From Janthinobacterium sp. 67 (GTDB lineage: Bacteria > Pseudomonadota > Gammaproteobacteria > Burkholderiales > Burkholderiaceae_D): a DNA stretch of 64,000 nucleotides. The notes beneath the pieces were generated by a model. It was not told where the DNA came from. It did not search any database and worked only from the letters and a program-made list of their open reading frames with translations. Below are positions 63,139-64,000 of the stretch, piece by piece; position 1 is the first letter of the stretch; the number at the start of each line of letters is the position of its first letter. The position numbers were made by a program, and so were the translations under genes. The stretch covers positions 4,588,001-4,652,000 of the forward strand of contig NZ_PGES01000001.1 of assembly GCF_002797895.1 (NCBI RefSeq), written 5' to 3'.

Positions 63139-64000
63139 TTATTTTAAAAGTAAAGTTTCCGCTTTTGCCACGGCGTCGGCCGTGCCGCGCAGCACCACCA
63201 CGTCGCCGCTGGCCAGCTGCGTTTCGGGCGTGACTTCGAGGCGGCCGCGGCCGCGGCGGATCGCCGTCACAAACGCGCCGCAGCCGGCCACGTCGATCGC
63301 ACTCAAGGGCAAGTCCACGCAATGCGCGCCGTCGCTGACGGTGACCGTATGCAGGCGCTCCAGCTCGGCATCGTCGCCCGCATCGCTGGTGCCATGGAAA
63401 TAACCGCGCAAGGAGGCATAGCGTTCCTCGCGCGCCGCCTGCACCCGGTGCACGACGCGGCGCAGGGGCACGCCCATCATGATCAGCGCGTGTGAAGCGA
63501 GCATCAGGCTGCCTTCCATCAATTCCGGCACCACTTCGGCCGCGCCCGCCTTTTTGAGTTGGTCGAGGTCGCTATCATCGTGGCTGCGCACGATGACGGG
63601 CAAGGTCGGCGCCATTTCATTGAGCAAATGCAATAACCGCAGCGCCGACGGCGTGTTGGCATACGTGATGACCACGGCGCTGGCCCGGTAGATGCCGGCC
63701 GCCACCAGGCTTTCGCGCCGGCCCGCGTCGCCATACGAGACGTTGGCGCCGGCCAGCTGCGCTTCCTGCACCCGTTCCGGGTCCAGGTCCAGCGCGTGGT
63801 ATTCGATCTTTTCTTCCGCCAGCAGGGTGGCCAGGCTTTGCCCGCTGCGCCCGAAGCCGGCGATCAGCACGTGTTTCTGCGACGCCATGGTGCGCGTGGC
63901 AATCTTCGTCAGCGCCAGCGATTGCATCATCCAGTCGTTGGCCGCCAGTTTCATGACGATGGCGTCGGACTTGGCGATGAGGAAGGGCGCCACCAGCATC
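63139..64000 (-). CDS. Monovalent cation:proton antiporter, CPA2/Kef type (C-terminal part)
   Basis: The gene runs off the right edge, and about 287 C-terminal residues are visible. The end of the transmembrane domain (FLIAKSDAIVMKLAAND) is followed by an RCK_N/TrkA-N domain with dinucleotide motif IAGFGRSGQSLATLL and acidic HALDLDPERV. An RCK_C (TrkA-C) domain follows (HTVTVSDGAHCVDLPLSAIDVAG...GDVVVLRGTADAV). It is likely K+ efflux of the KefB/KefC type. The stop codon directly abuts that of the convergent cyclase gene. Confidence 0.88.
   Translation of the reverse strand, partial: MLVAPFLIAKSDAIVMKLAANDWMMQSLALTKIATRTMASQKHVLIAGFGRSGQSLATLLAEEKIEYHALDLDPERVQEAQLAGANVSYGDAGRRESLVAAGIYRASAVVITYANTPSALRLLHLLNEMAPTLPVIVRSHDDSDLDQLKKAGAAEVVPELMEGSLMLASHALIMMGVPLRRVVHRVQAAREERYASLRGYFHGTSDAGDDAELERLHTVTVSDGAHCVDLPLSAIDVAGCGAFVTAIRRGRGRLEVTPETQLASGDVVVLRGTADAVAKAETLLLK

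Noticed and set aside
1..64000. Mobile elements, prophage genes or toxin-antitoxin pairs
   Set aside because: No transposase, integrase, phage structural or antitoxin-like frame was found. Gene order is mostly conserved chromosomal housekeeping.

Overview
This is a GC-rich chromosomal segment of a betaproteobacterium. Gene content and order point to Burkholderiales, family Oxalobacteraceae, and most likely Janthinobacterium or a close relative. The evidence is the cluster order mrcA / pilMNOPQ / aroKB / dgt, the order lolB-ispE-tRNA-Gln-prs-rplY-pth-ychF, and System II cytochrome c biogenesis next to cytochrome c4. The genus is an inference. No phage, transposase, integrase or CRISPR array was seen.

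Layout. Positions 1-9650 hold the end of the S10 operon (rpsQ), the spc operon (rplN to secY, infA, rpmJ) and the alpha-operon genes (rpsM, rpsK, rpsD, rpoA, rplQ). The last three are separated by strong hairpin-plus-T-tract structures. Next come dsbD (disulfide reductant transfer), then a Spy/CpxP-like periplasmic protein divergent from an OmpR-type two-component system, followed by a two-gene RND efflux pump (11.8-19.0 kb). From 19.2 to 27.6 kb are an uncharacterised TonB-like membrane protein, engB, cytochrome c4, resB/ccsA, msrPQ, the small lipoprotein lptM and cyaY.

From 27.7 to 39.1 kb are mrcA (PBP1A) and, divergent from it, a type IV pilus assembly cluster that looks reduced: a PilM lacking about 140 internal residues, PilN, one polypeptide joining PilO and PilP, and a PilQ without the usual N-terminal AMIN region. 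A large Ig-like-repeat lipoprotein sits between pilQ and a single-frame aroK-aroB fusion, followed by dgt. From 39.4 to 46.9 kb is a complete tetrathionate reductase locus: ttrBCA on one strand and the sensor/regulator pair ttrS-ttrR convergent to it. The pair is placed immediately behind mutY with overlapping stop and start codons.

From 46.9 to 50.8 kb the minus strand carries mutY, a dynamin-like GTPase and mutM (8-oxoguanine repair). The plus strand continues with a TPR protein, lolB, ispE, tRNA-Gln(UUG), prs, rplY, pth and ychF. The end of the window has a MipA-like outer-membrane protein with a small lipoprotein, a periplasmic asparaginase, a MOSC-domain protein, a GAF/DUF484-like diguanylate cyclase and the C-terminal part of a CPA2 (Kef-type) cation/proton antiporter running off the right edge.

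A dispersed palindromic repeat (core GTAGGTCGG...CCGAC) occurs four times, three of them between convergent genes. A second, unrelated 28-bp imperfect palindrome lies upstream of lolB. The most interesting parts are the condensed pilus alignment complex with its neighbouring Ig-like lipoprotein, the aroK-aroB fusion, the terminator-punctuated alpha operon and the mutY-coupled tetrathionate sensor.
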